64,000 bases of DNA, from the NCBI GenBank assembly GCA_002634395.1, contig NSJM01000004.1:1-64000 (forward strand), read 5' to 3'. The DNA is from Candidatus Methylomirabilis sp. Its GTDB lineage: Bacteria > Methylomirabilota > Methylomirabilia > Methylomirabilales > Methylomirabilaceae. Made by a program: the position numbers and the translations under genes. Below are positions 35,238 to 44,467 of the stretch, piece by piece; position 1 is the stretch's first letter, and each line of letters opens with the position of its first letter. The notes beneath the pieces are model-generated. The model was not told the origin of the DNA and ran no database searches. It saw nothing but the letters and a program-made list of their open reading frames with translations.

Positions 35238-36176
35238 ATGATTGAAATTCTTGGCAAGACAACGATCGATTTTGTCGCCTGGCGGAGGATCGCGTTCGCG
35301 GTTTCAACGGTTATCTGCCTCCTGGGCATTGTCGCAATCGTTCAGATCGGGCGCGGTACGGCAAATCTCGGGATCGACTTTGCCGGTGGCACCTCTGTTC
35401 AACTTAAGTTCAGCAAGCCAGTGGATCTTGGTCGGATCAGGGAACTGCTGGCAGAGAGCGGCCTGAAGGATAGTGAGCCCCAGCAGTTCGCCGGTGGGGA
35501 CCGCATCATGGTTCGCTTGAAGCGGGCCGAGGGTGGTCAGGCCGGGATGGCTCAGCAAGTACAGGATATCCTTTCGAAGGGGTTGTCTGATAATCCGTTC
35601 GTGGTGGAGGGGACGAACGAGGTCGGACCGGCTCTCGGAAAGGACCTTCAAAAATCCGCCCTGTGGGCCATCGCCATCTCCATGCTCGGCATCATCGCCT
35701 ACATCGCCTGGCGCTTTGAGTTTAAGTTCGGGGTGGCTGCGGCTATCGCCACCCTCCATGACGTTTTAGCTGTTCTGGGGTTATTTTACATATTAAACGG
35801 GGAGATTACCCTCCTTATCGTCACTGCGTTACTCACCCTCGCCGGCTATTCGCTGACAGATACCGTGGTGGTCTTCGACCGGATCCGTGAGAATCTTCGA
35901 GGCCGACGGAAAGAATCGCTGGGAGAGGTTATCAACACGAGCATCAATGAGGTCTTGAGCCGAACTATCGTGACGTCGCTTACGGTCCTCCTGGTCTTGC
36001 TCGCCCTTTTTGCGTTGGGCGGGGAGGTGCTCCACGATTTCTCCCTTGCGCTGATTGCCGGTGTCTGTATCGGCACCTACTCTTCCTGGTTTGTGGCCTC
36101 TCCCATCGTCTATGAGTGGCGTACGTGGGAGCGGACCAAATTGAAAGCCCCCGTCAAGGTCAAGGCCAAGGGATAA
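35238..36176 (+). CDS. secF: Protein translocase subunit SecF
   Basis: SecF pairs with SecD in protein export. The 312-residue protein has a first helix (about residues 17-36), the motif GIDFAGGTSVQLKF, and a small periplasmic domain. The five-helix block contains YSLTDTVVVFDRIRENLRGRR and SRTIVTSLTVLLVLLALFALG. The gene lies 88 bases after secD and the gap is wholly taken up by a G-rich/C-rich repeat element, unlike the tight secD-secF spacing in most genomes. Confidence 0.97.
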   Translation: MIEILGKTTIDFVAWRRIAFAVSTVICLLGIVAIVQIGRGTANLGIDFAGGTSVQLKFSKPVDLGRIRELLAESGLKDSEPQQFAGGDRIMVRLKRAEGGQAGMAQQVQDILSKGLSDNPFVVEGTNEVGPALGKDLQKSALWAIAISMLGIIAYIAWRFEFKFGVAAAIATLHDVLAVLGLFYILNGEITLLIVTALLTLAGYSLTDTVVVFDRIRENLRGRRKESLGEVINTSINEVLSRTIVTSLTVLLVLLALFALGGEVLHDFSLALIAGVCIGTYSSWFVASPIVYEWRTWERTKLKAPVKVKAKG

Positions 36177-36377
36177 AACAGCAGTCGTACACTCCTGCTA
36201 CATGGCCATTTTGACTAGCCGTTTCGTCTTTTCCCCTTGACAACCTATCTTGCCATAAGGTAATACCTCAAACACATCCGCGATTGGCGCGATGCAGTTA
36301 CCAGCTCTACGCATTAGGTTCCGCGTTCCAAGTAGAAGAGACCTGTGACTGTTAAAATGAAACCTGGGACTTGGCAC

Positions 36378-36977
36378 ATGGAACCTGGAGTCCGTCACGC
36401 ACATCGGAATATCGCCGAGGCGATATTCCGTGAGAGCGCCGGGCTCGCGCTTACCTTCTTGGAAGGCCACCTGGATCTGATGGTCCTGGCGGCGGGAGCC
36501 ATCGTGGGGGCCCTGCGGGCCGGACGGAAAATCTTGGTATTCGGCAACGGTGGAAGTGCAGCCGATGCCCAACATCTTGCGGGTGAGTTTGTGAATCGTT
36601 TCCTGCTCGATCGGCCGGCATTGCCCGCCATCGCTCTGACGACTGACGGTTCCATTCTGACCAGTATCGGTAATGATCGGGGTTACGCTCAGGTTTTTGC
36701 CCGCCAAGTTGAGGCCTTGGGTTCCGCCGGCGATGTTGCCATTGGAATCAGCACGAGCGGCCAGTCCCAAAGTGTCGTGTGTGGGATTGAAACGGCGGGC
36801 AAGATGCAGCTCTGTACCGTCGCGTTTACCGGTGGAGATGGGGGCAATCTCGTCGAGCTCGCAGACTATACATTCGTGGTCCCCTCTCGATCAACACCCA
36901 GGATCCAGGAGGTCCATGCGACGCTCGGTCACGCTCTCTGTCAATTGGTTGAGACTGAGCTGTTCGGCACATCATAG
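36378..36977 (+). CDS. SIS-domain phosphosugar isomerase, GmhA/DiaA-like
   Basis: The 199-residue protein has the SIS-domain pattern KILVFGNGGSAADAQHLAGE (near residue 54), then LTTDGSILTSIGNDRG, GDVAIGISTSGQSQSV, and the C-terminal EVHATLGHALCQLVE. This fits sedoheptulose-7-phosphate isomerase (GmhA), which starts heptose synthesis for lipopolysaccharide. The DNA-replication factor DiaA has the same fold. The ATG at 36378 gives a normal length; a GTG at 36345 with a better ribosome site is in frame. Its upstream bases contain low-complexity words (ACCTGGGACTTGGCACATGG) that look like repeat DNA, so the true start is unsure. Confidence 0.82.
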   Translation: MEPGVRHAHRNIAEAIFRESAGLALTFLEGHLDLMVLAAGAIVGALRAGRKILVFGNGGSAADAQHLAGEFVNRFLLDRPALPAIALTTDGSILTSIGNDRGYAQVFARQVEALGSAGDVAIGISTSGQSQSVVCGIETAGKMQLCTVAFTGGDGGNLVELADYTFVVPSRSTPRIQEVHATLGHALCQLVETELFGTS

Positions 36978-36991
36978 GTAAGGGAGAGCCC

Positions 36992-38062
36992 GTGGAAAGA
37001 GGAAAGAGGTGGATCGCTCTCGTCGCCCTCAGTACCCTCGTTGTCACCAGTGTGCCGGCTTGGGCAAAGTCTTTACGCCCTACGAAGAGTCGAGAAGATC
37101 TTACTCTTCCATCGGCATCACGCCTGCCTGTGCGCGATCGCATGCAAACCAGTCGTACACGGACAGATCGCTCCCCGGATCTGCCTGTACCGACACGTCA
37201 GACAGGTTACTGGGGTGCCACATCTGACCTTGGGTGGTTTCTATCCGATCCTGAGCAGTTGAACGCAGCGTCAGCGGTATTGATGGATACCGACACGGGC
37301 GCAATCCTGTTCGCCAGGCATCCCATGGAGCAACGCGCTCCAGCCAGCACAACAAAGATCATGACGGCGCTCCTCATCCTGGAGGAGGGGCGACTGGACG
37401 ATAAGGTAGTCATTACTGAGCGGGCTGCTGCCGTTACGGGGACTGGATTAGGGTTGAGACGTGGCCAACAGGTTGTGCTGAGGGACCTGCTGTGGGCGAT
37501 TCTGCTCAAATCCGCGAACGATGCCGCATTGGCGGCAGCCGAGCATGTAGGTGGCAGCGAAGAGCGGTTTGTTGCCAGGATGAATGCGAAGGCGGACGCT
37601 CTTGGAATGCAGGGAACGCATTTCGCGAATCCTCACGGACTTGACGACCCGGAGCACTACTCAACTGCCTACGATTTGGCGATCCTCACCCGCCAGGCCT
37701 TACGCAATCCGACATTCGCCCACATGGTGCAGACCCGCGAAGCTCGGTTTGCCATCCGGACCGGGCGAAACGGAAGCGTGGTGAAGCGGAAGATTCTTCG
37801 AACTCATAATCAGCTTCTTGGACAGTTTGTCGGCGCAGACGGCGTCAAGACCGGCTATACCGAACGGGCCGGTCGCTGCCTCGTGGCATCGGCTACGCGG
37901 GGCGACCATCAACTGATCGCCGTTCTTCTCAACGACTCCCGTCGGTGGACCGAGGCTGCAGCGCTGCTGGAGTACGGTTTCGCCGCTCTTGGTGGCGGAG
38001 CGTCAAACCTCGGGGTTCTCGATGGGGGCTCTACCGACACGCCGAAAGGCGAAGGGGGCTGA
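36992..38062 (+). CDS. Serine-type D-Ala-D-Ala carboxypeptidase (S11 family, DacF-like)
   Basis: The enzyme trims the terminal D-Ala from peptidoglycan stem peptides. The 356-residue protein has a signal peptide (to about residue 25), then an unusual linker of about 60 residues. The S11 domain carries S119-T-T-K122 (ASTTKIMTALLILEEG), the SxN motif KSANDAALAAAEHVGG, and KTG in DGVKTGYTERAGRC. The linker encodes LPVRDRMQT and LPVPTRQTG, both from a palindromic element also found in trmFO. The start is the GTG at 36992 after GGGAGAG. The usual C-terminal membrane-anchor domain is missing. Confidence 0.92.
   Translation: MERGKRWIALVALSTLVVTSVPAWAKSLRPTKSREDLTLPSASRLPVRDRMQTSRTRTDRSPDLPVPTRQTGYWGATSDLGWFLSDPEQLNAASAVLMDTDTGAILFARHPMEQRAPASTTKIMTALLILEEGRLDDKVVITERAAAVTGTGLGLRRGQQVVLRDLLWAILLKSANDAALAAAEHVGGSEERFVARMNAKADALGMQGTHFANPHGLDDPEHYSTAYDLAILTRQALRNPTFAHMVQTREARFAIRTGRNGSVVKRKILRTHNQLLGQFVGADGVKTGYTERAGRCLVASATRGDHQLIAVLLNDSRRWTEAAALLEYGFAALGGGASNLGVLDGGSTDTPKGEGG
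37123..37206. repeat. Two in-frame palindromic elements in the carboxypeptidase gene
   Basis: The first (37123-37146) reads CCTGCCTGTGCGCGATCGCA. The second (37181-37206) starts CTGCCTGTACCGACACG and ends CAGACAGG. Both resemble the trmFO and queC elements. They encode LPVRDRMQT and LPVPTRQTG in the same frame and orientation as LPVRSTQTG in trmFO. Confidence 0.65.
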
Positions 38063-38101
38063 CACCGCCTCCTCGCCGTTTGCCTGTAACTCCTCTGATC
38101 T

Positions 38102-38229
38102 CAGGGTTTAGGGGTATAGGGTGTAGGGTATAGGACAAGGCAACCCCAAAATATCGCTACTTCCTCAACCCTGGATCCTCAACTCTCCATCGTGCTCCTT
38201 ACACCCTACACCCTTCACCCGACACCCTG
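38102..38229. repeat. G-rich/C-rich intergenic element, copy 3 (carboxypeptidase to dprA)
   Basis: The G arm reads CAGGGTTTAGGGGTATAGGG then TGTAGGG, four G tracts separated by four-base loops. The C arm (38200-38229) has ACACCCTACACCC and CACCCGACACCCTG. The centre is about 65 bases. It ends about 25 bases before the dprA start. Confidence 0.75.
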
Positions 38230-38253
38230 CGCTGATACGCTGAGGGGTATCTG

Positions 38254-39396
38254 ATGATGACTGATACCGATAGACATCTTACGGAGCATCATGCCTGGTT
38301 GGCGCTCGGTTTGATCCCCGAGGTCGGCGCGGCGACGTTTCACCGCCTGGTGCAGGGAATTGGATCGGCCAAGGCCGTGCTCAAGGCGAATGTCGAGGCA
38401 CTCGAACAGGTTCCAGGTATCAGCCGGAAGATCGCACAAGCTATCACCTCCTTTCCCTGGCGGGATACCCTTGAACGGGAGCTGCGAGTGATCGAGACAA
38501 GAGGTCTCGGCCTGACACGGTTCGGTGACGAGGGATATCCCGAGCTGCTGGCGGCCATCTATTCCCCCCCGCCGATCCTCTATCTGCGGGGCGCGATGAA
38601 ACCGGAAGATCGGATGGCTATCGCGATTGTCGGTTCCAGGCAGGCGAGCCCGTATGGCGACGCGATGGCCGAGCAGATCAGCGGGGAACTCGCAGATCGC
38701 GGGGTGACGATCGTGAGCGGGATGGCCCGTGGAATCGATGCGGCGGCGCATCGGGGAGCAATGCGCGCACAAGGCCGAACCATCGCAGTGCTGGGATGCG
38801 GACTAGGGGTGACCTATCCCCCCGAGCACGTAGAACTCGCTGACCAGATTGCCGCGCAGGGCGCCCTGGTCAGCGAGTTTCCCATCTTCACGCCACCCAA
38901 GCCAAGTCACTTTCCGCGGCGTAACCGGATCATCAGCGGCCTGGCGCGCGGCGTCGTGGTGATTGAAGCCGGACTTAACAGCGGAGCGCTGATCACGGCG
39001 AATTATGCGCTTGAGCAGGGACGCGAAGTGTTCGCTGTTCCCGGACAAGTCACATCCCGATTCAGTCTCGGATGTCACCAGCTTATCAAGGCCGGCGCGA
39101 AACTGACGGAAGGCTGGGAGGATATCTGGGAGGAGATTGAGCCGCAGGTAGCGTCGGGAGCGCGGATTGGGCGAGATCCTGCCCCAGAACGGAGCGCCCT
39201 TGAACAGGAAGAGACCCTGATCGTCGATGCCCTGGAGGCCGGTCCCATGCAGATCGATGACCTGATCGATCGGACTCAGCTTCCTGCCGGGCAGATGGCC
39301 TCACTGTTGTTATCATTGCTGCTCAAGGGTATTATCGAGGAACTGCCGGGAAAAAGTTTTGCGAAGCGACTTCGGCCGGTAAAAAACAGGGTATAG
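38254..39396 (+). CDS. dprA: DNA-processing protein DprA
   Basis: DprA binds incoming single-stranded DNA and loads RecA during natural transformation. The 380-residue protein has an N-terminal SAM-like/HhH region (about 15-70), then a Rossmann-like domain with IAIVGSRQASPYGD, GMARGIDAAAHRGAM, and GLGVTYPPEH. FPRRNRIISGLARGVVVIEAGLNSGALIT follows. A C-terminal winged-helix (about 315-370) is present. The ATG at 38254 follows GAGGGG by 7 bases. Its last codons and the TAG stop (VKNRV then stop) fall in the first bases of a repeat element, so the native C-terminus may have been altered. Confidence 0.95.
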   Translation: MMTDTDRHLTEHHAWLALGLIPEVGAATFHRLVQGIGSAKAVLKANVEALEQVPGISRKIAQAITSFPWRDTLERELRVIETRGLGLTRFGDEGYPELLAAIYSPPPILYLRGAMKPEDRMAIAIVGSRQASPYGDAMAEQISGELADRGVTIVSGMARGIDAAAHRGAMRAQGRTIAVLGCGLGVTYPPEHVELADQIAAQGALVSEFPIFTPPKPSHFPRRNRIISGLARGVVVIEAGLNSGALITANYALEQGREVFAVPGQVTSRFSLGCHQLIKAGAKLTEGWEDIWEEIEPQVASGARIGRDPAPERSALEQEETLIVDALEAGPMQIDDLIDRTQLPAGQMASLLLSLLLKGIIEELPGKSFAKRLRPVKNRV

Positions 39397-39487
39397 GGTG
39401 GAGGGGTCTAGGGTATCGGGAAACCGCAGGGGTGGGCTTTCAGCTTTACCCTGCACCCCACACCCGACCCCCTACACCCTGATTTTT
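39381..39487. repeat. G-rich/C-rich intergenic element, copy 4 (dprA to topA)
   Basis: It starts TAAAAAACAGGGTATAGGGT and has five G tracts (GGG, GGG, GGGG, GGG, GGG) with four-base loops up to 39420. A centre follows, and the C arm contains ACCCTGCACCCCACACCC and CCTACACCCTGATTTTT. The ends AAAAACAGGG and CCCTGATTTTT are inverted. It supplies the dprA stop codon and ends about 20 bases before topA. Confidence 0.78.
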
Positions 39488-39507
39488 AGAGGAAGGAAAC
39501 AGACAAC

Positions 39508-41985
39508 GTGCCTAAGTCATTAGTGATTGTGGAGTCCCCTGCGAAGGCCAAGACAATCGATAAATATCTCGGGAAGGCGTTTGTCGTGATGGCCTCGATG
39601 GGCCATATCCGCGATCTGCCGGCCAAGTCGCTGAGCGTTGACGTCGAGCACGACTTCACTCCGCAGTACGAGATCATCGCGGGGCGAGAGAAGGTTATGG
39701 CGGCTCTCAAGAAGGCCGCCAAGACCGCTGACGCCATCTATCTCGCGGCTGATCCTGACCGGGAGGGAGAAGCCATCTGCTGGCACCTCCAGCAGGAACT
39801 CGGTGCTGCCAAAAAACCGGTCCATCGCGTCACCTTCAATGAGATTACAAAGCGCGCGGTGCGAGAGGCGTTTAACCATCCGTCCACGATAGACCAGCAG
39901 CTGGTTGATGCTCAGCAGGCCAGACGGATTCTGGATCGTCTGGTCGGCTACCAGATCAGTCCGCTCCTCTGGGACAAGGTCAAGCGTGGACTGTCCGCCG
40001 GACGGGTCCAGTCGGTCGCGCTACGCCTCATCGTGGATCGGGAGCGAGAGATCAAGGTGTTCGTCAAGACCGAGTACTGGTCGGTCGATGTTGCCCTGGA
40101 AGGCCGAATACCACCGGCATTCATGGCGGGACTGCACAAGATCGACGGCGAGCGGGTGAACCTGCCGAATCAGGAGCGGACCGACCAGGTTGTTGGGGAA
40201 CTATCTCGACAGGAGTTCCGGGTCACCGACCTAACCAAGAAGGAGAAGCGTCGCAACCCGGTCCCACCGTTTACAACCAGTAAGCTGCAACAGGAAGCCG
40301 TCAGAAAACTTCGCTTTACGGCCAGGCGGGCAATGCAGATCGCGCAGCAACTGTACGAAGGGATTGAGATCGGTCAGGAAGGCGCAGTTGGTCTCATCAC
40401 CTATATGCGGACCGACTCGGTCCGCGTCTCTCAAGACGCCCAAACCGAAGCGGCTCGTTATATCGCCGAGCGATTCGGACAGACGTTTGTGCCGGAGCGA
40501 CCCCCGGCCTATCGTAGCGGCCGTGGCGCCCAGGAGGCTCATGAAGCGATTCGCCCGACCTCGGTCTATCATGATCCCGCATCACTTCGGCAATTTCTGA
40601 CGAAGGATCAACTTGCCCTCTACACCCTGATCTGGAGCCGATTCGTAGCATCTCAGATGCTGCCGGCTCTCTACGACGTCACGACTGCCACAATCCAAGG
40701 CGGGAGATTTACACTTCGGGCCAGCGGCCGACACCAGCGATTCGCCGGCTTCATGCAGGTCTACATCGAAGGGAGAGATGAAGCGTCGGAGACCAAGCCG
40801 GTGGAGGCGAAGGATGAAACGGCTGAGGGGACGACCGTCGAAGAAGAGGCCGAATTAGCGATCCCCCCTCTCGAGGTTGGGGAACAGTTGCGGTTACTCG
40901 GTGTGACTCCGGCCCAGCACTTTACGCAGCCGCCTCCCCGTTTTACCGAGGCGACCCTGGTGAAGGAGCTGGAAGAGTTGGGAATCGGTCGCCCCAGCAC
41001 CTACGCGACCATCCTGAACGTCATTCAGAACCGCGACTATGTGGTAAAAACGCAGGGCAAATTCCGACCTACTGAGCTCGGCGGGATCGTCGTGGATCTG
41101 TTGATAGAAAGCTTCCCTCGCGTGATGGATTACGAGTTCACGGCCAAGATGGAGACCACCCTGGATGAGATCGAAGAGGGGCAGAAGAACTGGCGTGAGG
41201 AGATGCAGCGTTTTTATGAGCCCTTTGCTCAATGGGTGAAAGAGGCTGCAGTCGGGATGCGGAACATCAAGGCGATGGAAGAAAAGACCGATGAGATCTG
41301 TGAGCGATGCGGGAGTCGAATGGCGATCCGGTGGGGTCGATTCGGCCGTTTTCTGGCCTGCACCAATTACCCGGAGTGCAAGGGAACTCGCGAGTTGCCA
41401 CCGGAGCTCAAAGAAGAGAATGGGACCGGGGAGGATGCCAGCACTTCCGGAGAGACCGAGGCGACACCCTGCGAAAACTGCGGACGACCTATGGTGATGA
41501 AGCGCGGTCGGTTCGGACCCTTCCTGGGTTGCTCGGGATACCCTGAGTGTAAAACGATCCGGAAGCTCTCGCAGGCGGAGGCCGGGGGTGCGCGGCCTGC
41601 GCCCCAGCCGACCGACGAGGTCTGCGAAAAGTGCGGCAGCCAGATGGTATTGCGGGAGGGACGATTCGGTCGTTTTCTTTCTTGCTCAACCTATCCCACC
41701 TGCAAGCATGTGAAACCCATCTCGATCGGGGTGGACTGTCCGCAATGCAGGAGTCCCCTCTCGGAGCGACGCACGAAACGGGGCCGGGTCTTTTATGGGT
41801 GCACCGCCTATCCCAAGTGCGCCTTTGCCATCTGGGATCGCCCGATCCAGGAACCCTGCCCACGGTGCGGAGCCGCCTTCCTGGTAGAGAAGAAGCTGAG
41901 GGGCGGAGGGGTCTCGATCCGTTGTGCGGCTGAAGGGTGCGCCTACGCGCGGGAAGCCGATGCGACAGCACAGGTAAAGGCGTGA
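39508..41985 (+). CDS. topA: DNA topoisomerase I
   Basis: TopA relaxes negative supercoils. The 825-residue type IA enzyme has a TOPRIM domain ([14 protein letters not shown] at the start, [15 protein letters not shown] near residue 85) and the catalytic tyrosine in [10 protein letters not shown] near residue 300. The GRPSTYATI motif lies near 495. Its C-terminus carries five zinc-ribbon units with CxxC pairs (CERCGS, CENCGR, CEKCGS, CPQCRS, CPRCGA), more than the three of E. coli. The start is a GTG at 39508 after GAGGAAGG. Its stop overlaps the trmFO start, so the two genes are coupled. Confidence 0.97.
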   Translation: MPKSLVIVESPAKAKTIDKYLGKAFVVMASMGHIRDLPAKSLSVDVEHDFTPQYEIIAGREKVMAALKKAAKTADAIYLAADPDREGEAICWHLQQELGAAKKPVHRVTFNEITKRAVREAFNHPSTIDQQLVDAQQARRILDRLVGYQISPLLWDKVKRGLSAGRVQSVALRLIVDREREIKVFVKTEYWSVDVALEGRIPPAFMAGLHKIDGERVNLPNQERTDQVVGELSRQEFRVTDLTKKEKRRNPVPPFTTSKLQQEAVRKLRFTARRAMQIAQQLYEGIEIGQEGAVGLITYMRTDSVRVSQDAQTEAARYIAERFGQTFVPERPPAYRSGRGAQEAHEAIRPTSVYHDPASLRQFLTKDQLALYTLIWSRFVASQMLPALYDVTTATIQGGRFTLRASGRHQRFAGFMQVYIEGRDEASETKPVEAKDETAEGTTVEEEAELAIPPLEVGEQLRLLGVTPAQHFTQPPPRFTEATLVKELEELGIGRPSTYATILNVIQNRDYVVKTQGKFRPTELGGIVVDLLIESFPRVMDYEFTAKMETTLDEIEEGQKNWREEMQRFYEPFAQWVKEAAVGMRNIKAMEEKTDEICERCGSRMAIRWGRFGRFLACTNYPECKGTRELPPELKEENGTGEDASTSGETEATPCENCGRPMVMKRGRFGPFLGCSGYPECKTIRKLSQAEAGGARPAPQPTDEVCEKCGSQMVLREGRFGRFLSCSTYPTCKHVKPISIGVDCPQCRSPLSERRTKRGRVFYGCTAYPKCAFAIWDRPIQEPCPRCGAAFLVEKKLRGGGVSIRCAAEGCAYAREADATAQVKA

Positions 41986-43340
41986 CCGACCTGCCTGTGC
42001 GTAGCACGCAGACAGGGATCATCGTGGTTGGTGGTGGTCTGGCCGGAAGCGAGGCCGCCTGGCAGGCGGCGGAGCGAGGCGCTCGTGTGCGTCTCTACGA
42101 GATGCGGCCGGTCTGCCCCACCCCCGCCCACAAGACCGACCGGCTGGCCGAGCTGGTGTGCAGCAACTCCCTAAAGTCGGATTCGCCGGAGAATTGCCAC
42201 GGCCTGCTAAAGCAGGAACTCACCGCCTATGGGTCGGTGATCATGCTTGCTGCCAGGGCACACGCGATCCCAGCGGGATCGGCGCTGGCCGTTGACCGTG
42301 ATGCCTTTGCCGCCGAGGTGACCGCACGGCTCACCGAACATCCGCGCATTACTATTGTTCGGGACGAGGTCAAGGCGATACCGGAAGAGAAGCCGGTAAT
42401 TATCGCGACCGGCCCACTGACCTCAGACCGGATGGCCGGCGCGCTGCGCGATCGATTCGTAGACTATTTGGCATCAGCGGACCCGTCTGCCGATACGCGC
42501 GATCTGCTCTACTTCTATGACGCCATCTCGCCGATCATCGCCGGAGATTCCATCGATCATGCTGTAGCCTTTGCCGCCTCTCGCTACAACAAGGGAGGGG
42601 ACGATTATTTGAACTGCCCTTTCACGCAGGAGACCTATCGACGTTTTTGGGAAACGATTCGATCCGCGGAGCTGACACCGATCCATGCATTCGAAGAGGC
42701 GCGGTACTTCGAACGGTGTCTCCCTATCGAGGTGTTGGCGGCTCGAGGCGAAGACGCCTTGCGGTTCGGACCGATGAAACCGGTAGGTCTGATCGATCCT
42801 CAGACCGGACGACGGCCTTACGCCGTCGTCCAGCTCCGGCTGGAGAACCGGGAAGGAACAATGTACAATATGGTAGGATTTCAGACCCGCCTGAAGTGGG
42901 GTGATCAGCGTCGCATTTTTCGAACGATTCCCGGCCTCAGCGACGCCGAGTTCCTCAGATACGGCTCGATCCATCGCAATACCTTCATCGCTGCGCCGGC
43001 GCTACTCCGGGAAACGATGCAATTGAAAGGGGATCCTGGGATCTTGCTTGCTGGGCAACTCACCGGCGTAGAGGGATACCTGGAATCAGCCGGAACCGGA
43101 CTCTTGGCCGGTATCAATGCGGTCAAGCTCCTGCGAGGAGAGGCCCCGGTTATGCTGCCCACGACCACCGCCCTTGGATCCCTCATCCATCACATCTGCC
43201 ATGCGAATCCCCGCGGCTTCCAGCCGATGAATGTGAATTTTGGCCTGCTCCCTCCGCTTGATGAACCAATCCGGGCAAAGCAGGAAAGACGACAGGCCCT
43301 CGCCCACCGCGCCCTCCGCGATTTGCCTGGTCTGACGTGA
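41982..43340 (+). CDS. trmFO: Folate-dependent tRNA uracil-54 methyltransferase
   Basis: TrmFO makes ribothymidine at tRNA position 54 using methylenetetrahydrofolate and FADH2. The 452-residue flavoprotein has the FAD-binding loop [35 protein letters not shown], the Cys motif [20 protein letters not shown], and [19 protein letters not shown] near residue 375. The start is the GTG at 41982, overlapping the topA stop as GTGA. Its first codons include an in-frame palindromic element (41990-42016) giving LPVRSTQTG ahead of the conserved sheet. The gene order topA-trmFO is common in many bacteria. Confidence 0.95.
   Translation: MTDLPVRSTQTGIIVVGGGLAGSEAAWQAAERGARVRLYEMRPVCPTPAHKTDRLAELVCSNSLKSDSPENCHGLLKQELTAYGSVIMLAARAHAIPAGSALAVDRDAFAAEVTARLTEHPRITIVRDEVKAIPEEKPVIIATGPLTSDRMAGALRDRFVDYLASADPSADTRDLLYFYDAISPIIAGDSIDHAVAFAASRYNKGGDDYLNCPFTQETYRRFWETIRSAELTPIHAFEEARYFERCLPIEVLAARGEDALRFGPMKPVGLIDPQTGRRPYAVVQLRLENREGTMYNMVGFQTRLKWGDQRRIFRTIPGLSDAEFLRYGSIHRNTFIAAPALLRETMQLKGDPGILLAGQLTGVEGYLESAGTGLLAGINAVKLLRGEAPVMLPTTTALGSLIHHICHANPRGFQPMNVNFGLLPPLDEPIRAKQERRQALAHRALRDLPGLT
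41990..42016. repeat. In-frame palindromic element in the trmFO N-terminus
   Basis: CCTGCCTGTGCGT then AG then CACGCAGACAGG makes a near-perfect hairpin of 27 bases. The arms match the queC copy at 11363-11392. It encodes LPVRSTQTG between the start codon and the FAD-binding strand. Confidence 0.78.
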
Positions 43341-43504
43341 ACATTTCTAACAATTCCCTTGAACAGCAATCAGCCATCAGCTTCGGACAAAGGGGGTCGC
43401 ATCCGAAGAGCTGATCGCTCAAAGCCGACAGTTTCTTAGATACCATTTTCGTACGCCGTGGTACGGCAACGTCTCATGGAGCGCTACTCTATTTTGGGAT
43501 GTGG

Positions 43505-43533
43505 TTGACTTTTTCAGTCAAGCAGCTTACAGT
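43505..43533 (+). promoter_or_regulatory. ssrA: Candidate promoter of the tmRNA gene
   Basis: TTGACT (43505) and TACAGT (43528) are separated by 17 bases. This is about 54 bases before the 5' end of the mature tmRNA, which would leave a processed leader. Confidence 0.5.
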
Positions 43534-43586
43534 AAAAGTAGCCGTATATCTCTCAGTCCGACCGGGCGTAGCAATGGCTTTATTGT

Positions 43587-43941
43587 GGGGGCGCTCTGGT
43601 TTCGACGGGGACAAGGGAGTGAGGGCTGCGTGCCGAGGCCCCATCACCTCGTAAAAAGGTGGGAACACAAGCAACTGCCAACCACGAATTGGCACTGGCC
43701 GCCTAAGAGTGGCCACGTCCACCCCGTCTCGTTCGTCGGGCGGGATCTGGGCGCCGTCTAGACGGGCTGGCTTGCCTCTTTTGCTCTGGGGAGGCGAGTA
43801 AGATCATCAGGGCTAGCCGCTCCGGGACCCCGCCTGCGGGGGCCAAGAGGGGCGAATAGACGTAACGTACGCAGGCTACGCACGTAGATGCACTCTCCGA
43901 CATGTTCTCGGACGCGGGTTCGATTCCCGCCGCCTCCACCA
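43587..43941 (+). ncRNA. ssrA: Transfer-messenger RNA
   Basis: tmRNA rescues stalled ribosomes. The acceptor stem pairs GGGGGCG (43587) with CGCCTCC before the encoded ACCA at 43938-43941. The 5' part has the conserved CTGGTTTCGACGGGG, and the T-arm reads GGGTTCGATTCCC. The tag frame starts at GCA 43671 and encodes ATANHELALAA with stop TAA at 43704; the hydrophobic ALAA end is the usual protease signal. The length of 355 bases is normal for a one-piece tmRNA. Confidence 0.96.
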
Positions 43942-43953
43942 ACGCAGATATCC

Positions 43954-43990
43954 GAACCGCCCTCCGGGTTCCCAGCTCGGAGGGCGGTTC
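43954..43990 (+). terminator. Strong hairpin after the tmRNA gene
   Basis: GAACCGCCCTCCG pairs perfectly over 13 bp with CGGAGGGCGGTTC around an 11-base loop. It is followed by CGTTAG rather than a long T run. It probably terminates or processes the tmRNA transcript. Confidence 0.65.
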
Positions 43991-44092
43991 CGTTAGCGCA
44001 CGCAGAAGTCACTTCAGACGGCTCAATGTCTCCTCGATCTACCCATGAGGGGAGTCTGGATGACCTTATGCCGCTTTTGGCAGCATTTCGGC

Positions 44093-44120
44093 TTGACACT
44101 CGGTCTCTATAAGCTATACT
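44093..44120 (+). promoter_or_regulatory. Promoter of tRNA-Val
   Basis: TTGACA (44093) and TATACT (44115) match the sigma70 consensus well with a 16-base spacer. The tRNA begins 48 bases after the -10 box; tRNA-Asp may share it. Confidence 0.65.
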
Positions 44121-44167
44121 GAGTGCCGGTTTCTTCCGCGAATGATGAGGCGGGTCATGCCGCAGTC

Positions 44168-44242
44168 GGGCGAATAGCTCAGCGGGAGAGCACCTGCCTT
44201 ACAAGCAGGGGGTCGGAGGTTCGACACCTTCTTCGCCCACCA
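44168..44242 (+). tRNA. tRNA-Val (anticodon TAC)
   Basis: The 75-base gene has the acceptor stem GGGCGAA/TTCGCCC, D-arm AGCTCAGCGGGAGAGC, anticodon loop CTTACAA with TAC and an encoded CCA. The T-arm reads GGAGGTTCGACACCTTC. Confidence 0.95.
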
Positions 44243-44348
44243 CCGATTTCGGTAAGGCGGAAATTGCAGCGATTGGTTCTTGATGATGCGCGTTCAGAGG
44301 ATGCTTTTCTCGGGCGCTCGTCACTCTCCACTCATCACCGTTTTTTGC

Positions 44349-44425
44349 GGGGTCGTAGTTCAGTCGGTTAGAACGCCGGCCTGTCACGCCGGAGGTCGCG
44401 GGTTCGAGTCCCGTCGGCCCCGCCA
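44349..44425 (+). tRNA. tRNA-Asp (anticodon GTC)
   Basis: The 77-base gene has the acceptor GGGGTCG/CGGCCCC (one G-T pair), D-arm AGTTCAGTCGGTTAGAAC, anticodon stem-loop CCGGCCTGTCACGCCGG with GTC, T-arm CGGGTTCGAGTCCCG and an encoded CCA. Confidence 0.96.
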
Positions 44426-44467
44426 CTACTCACCACCGCATACCACACAGAGGGCAGGTTCTCCCAG

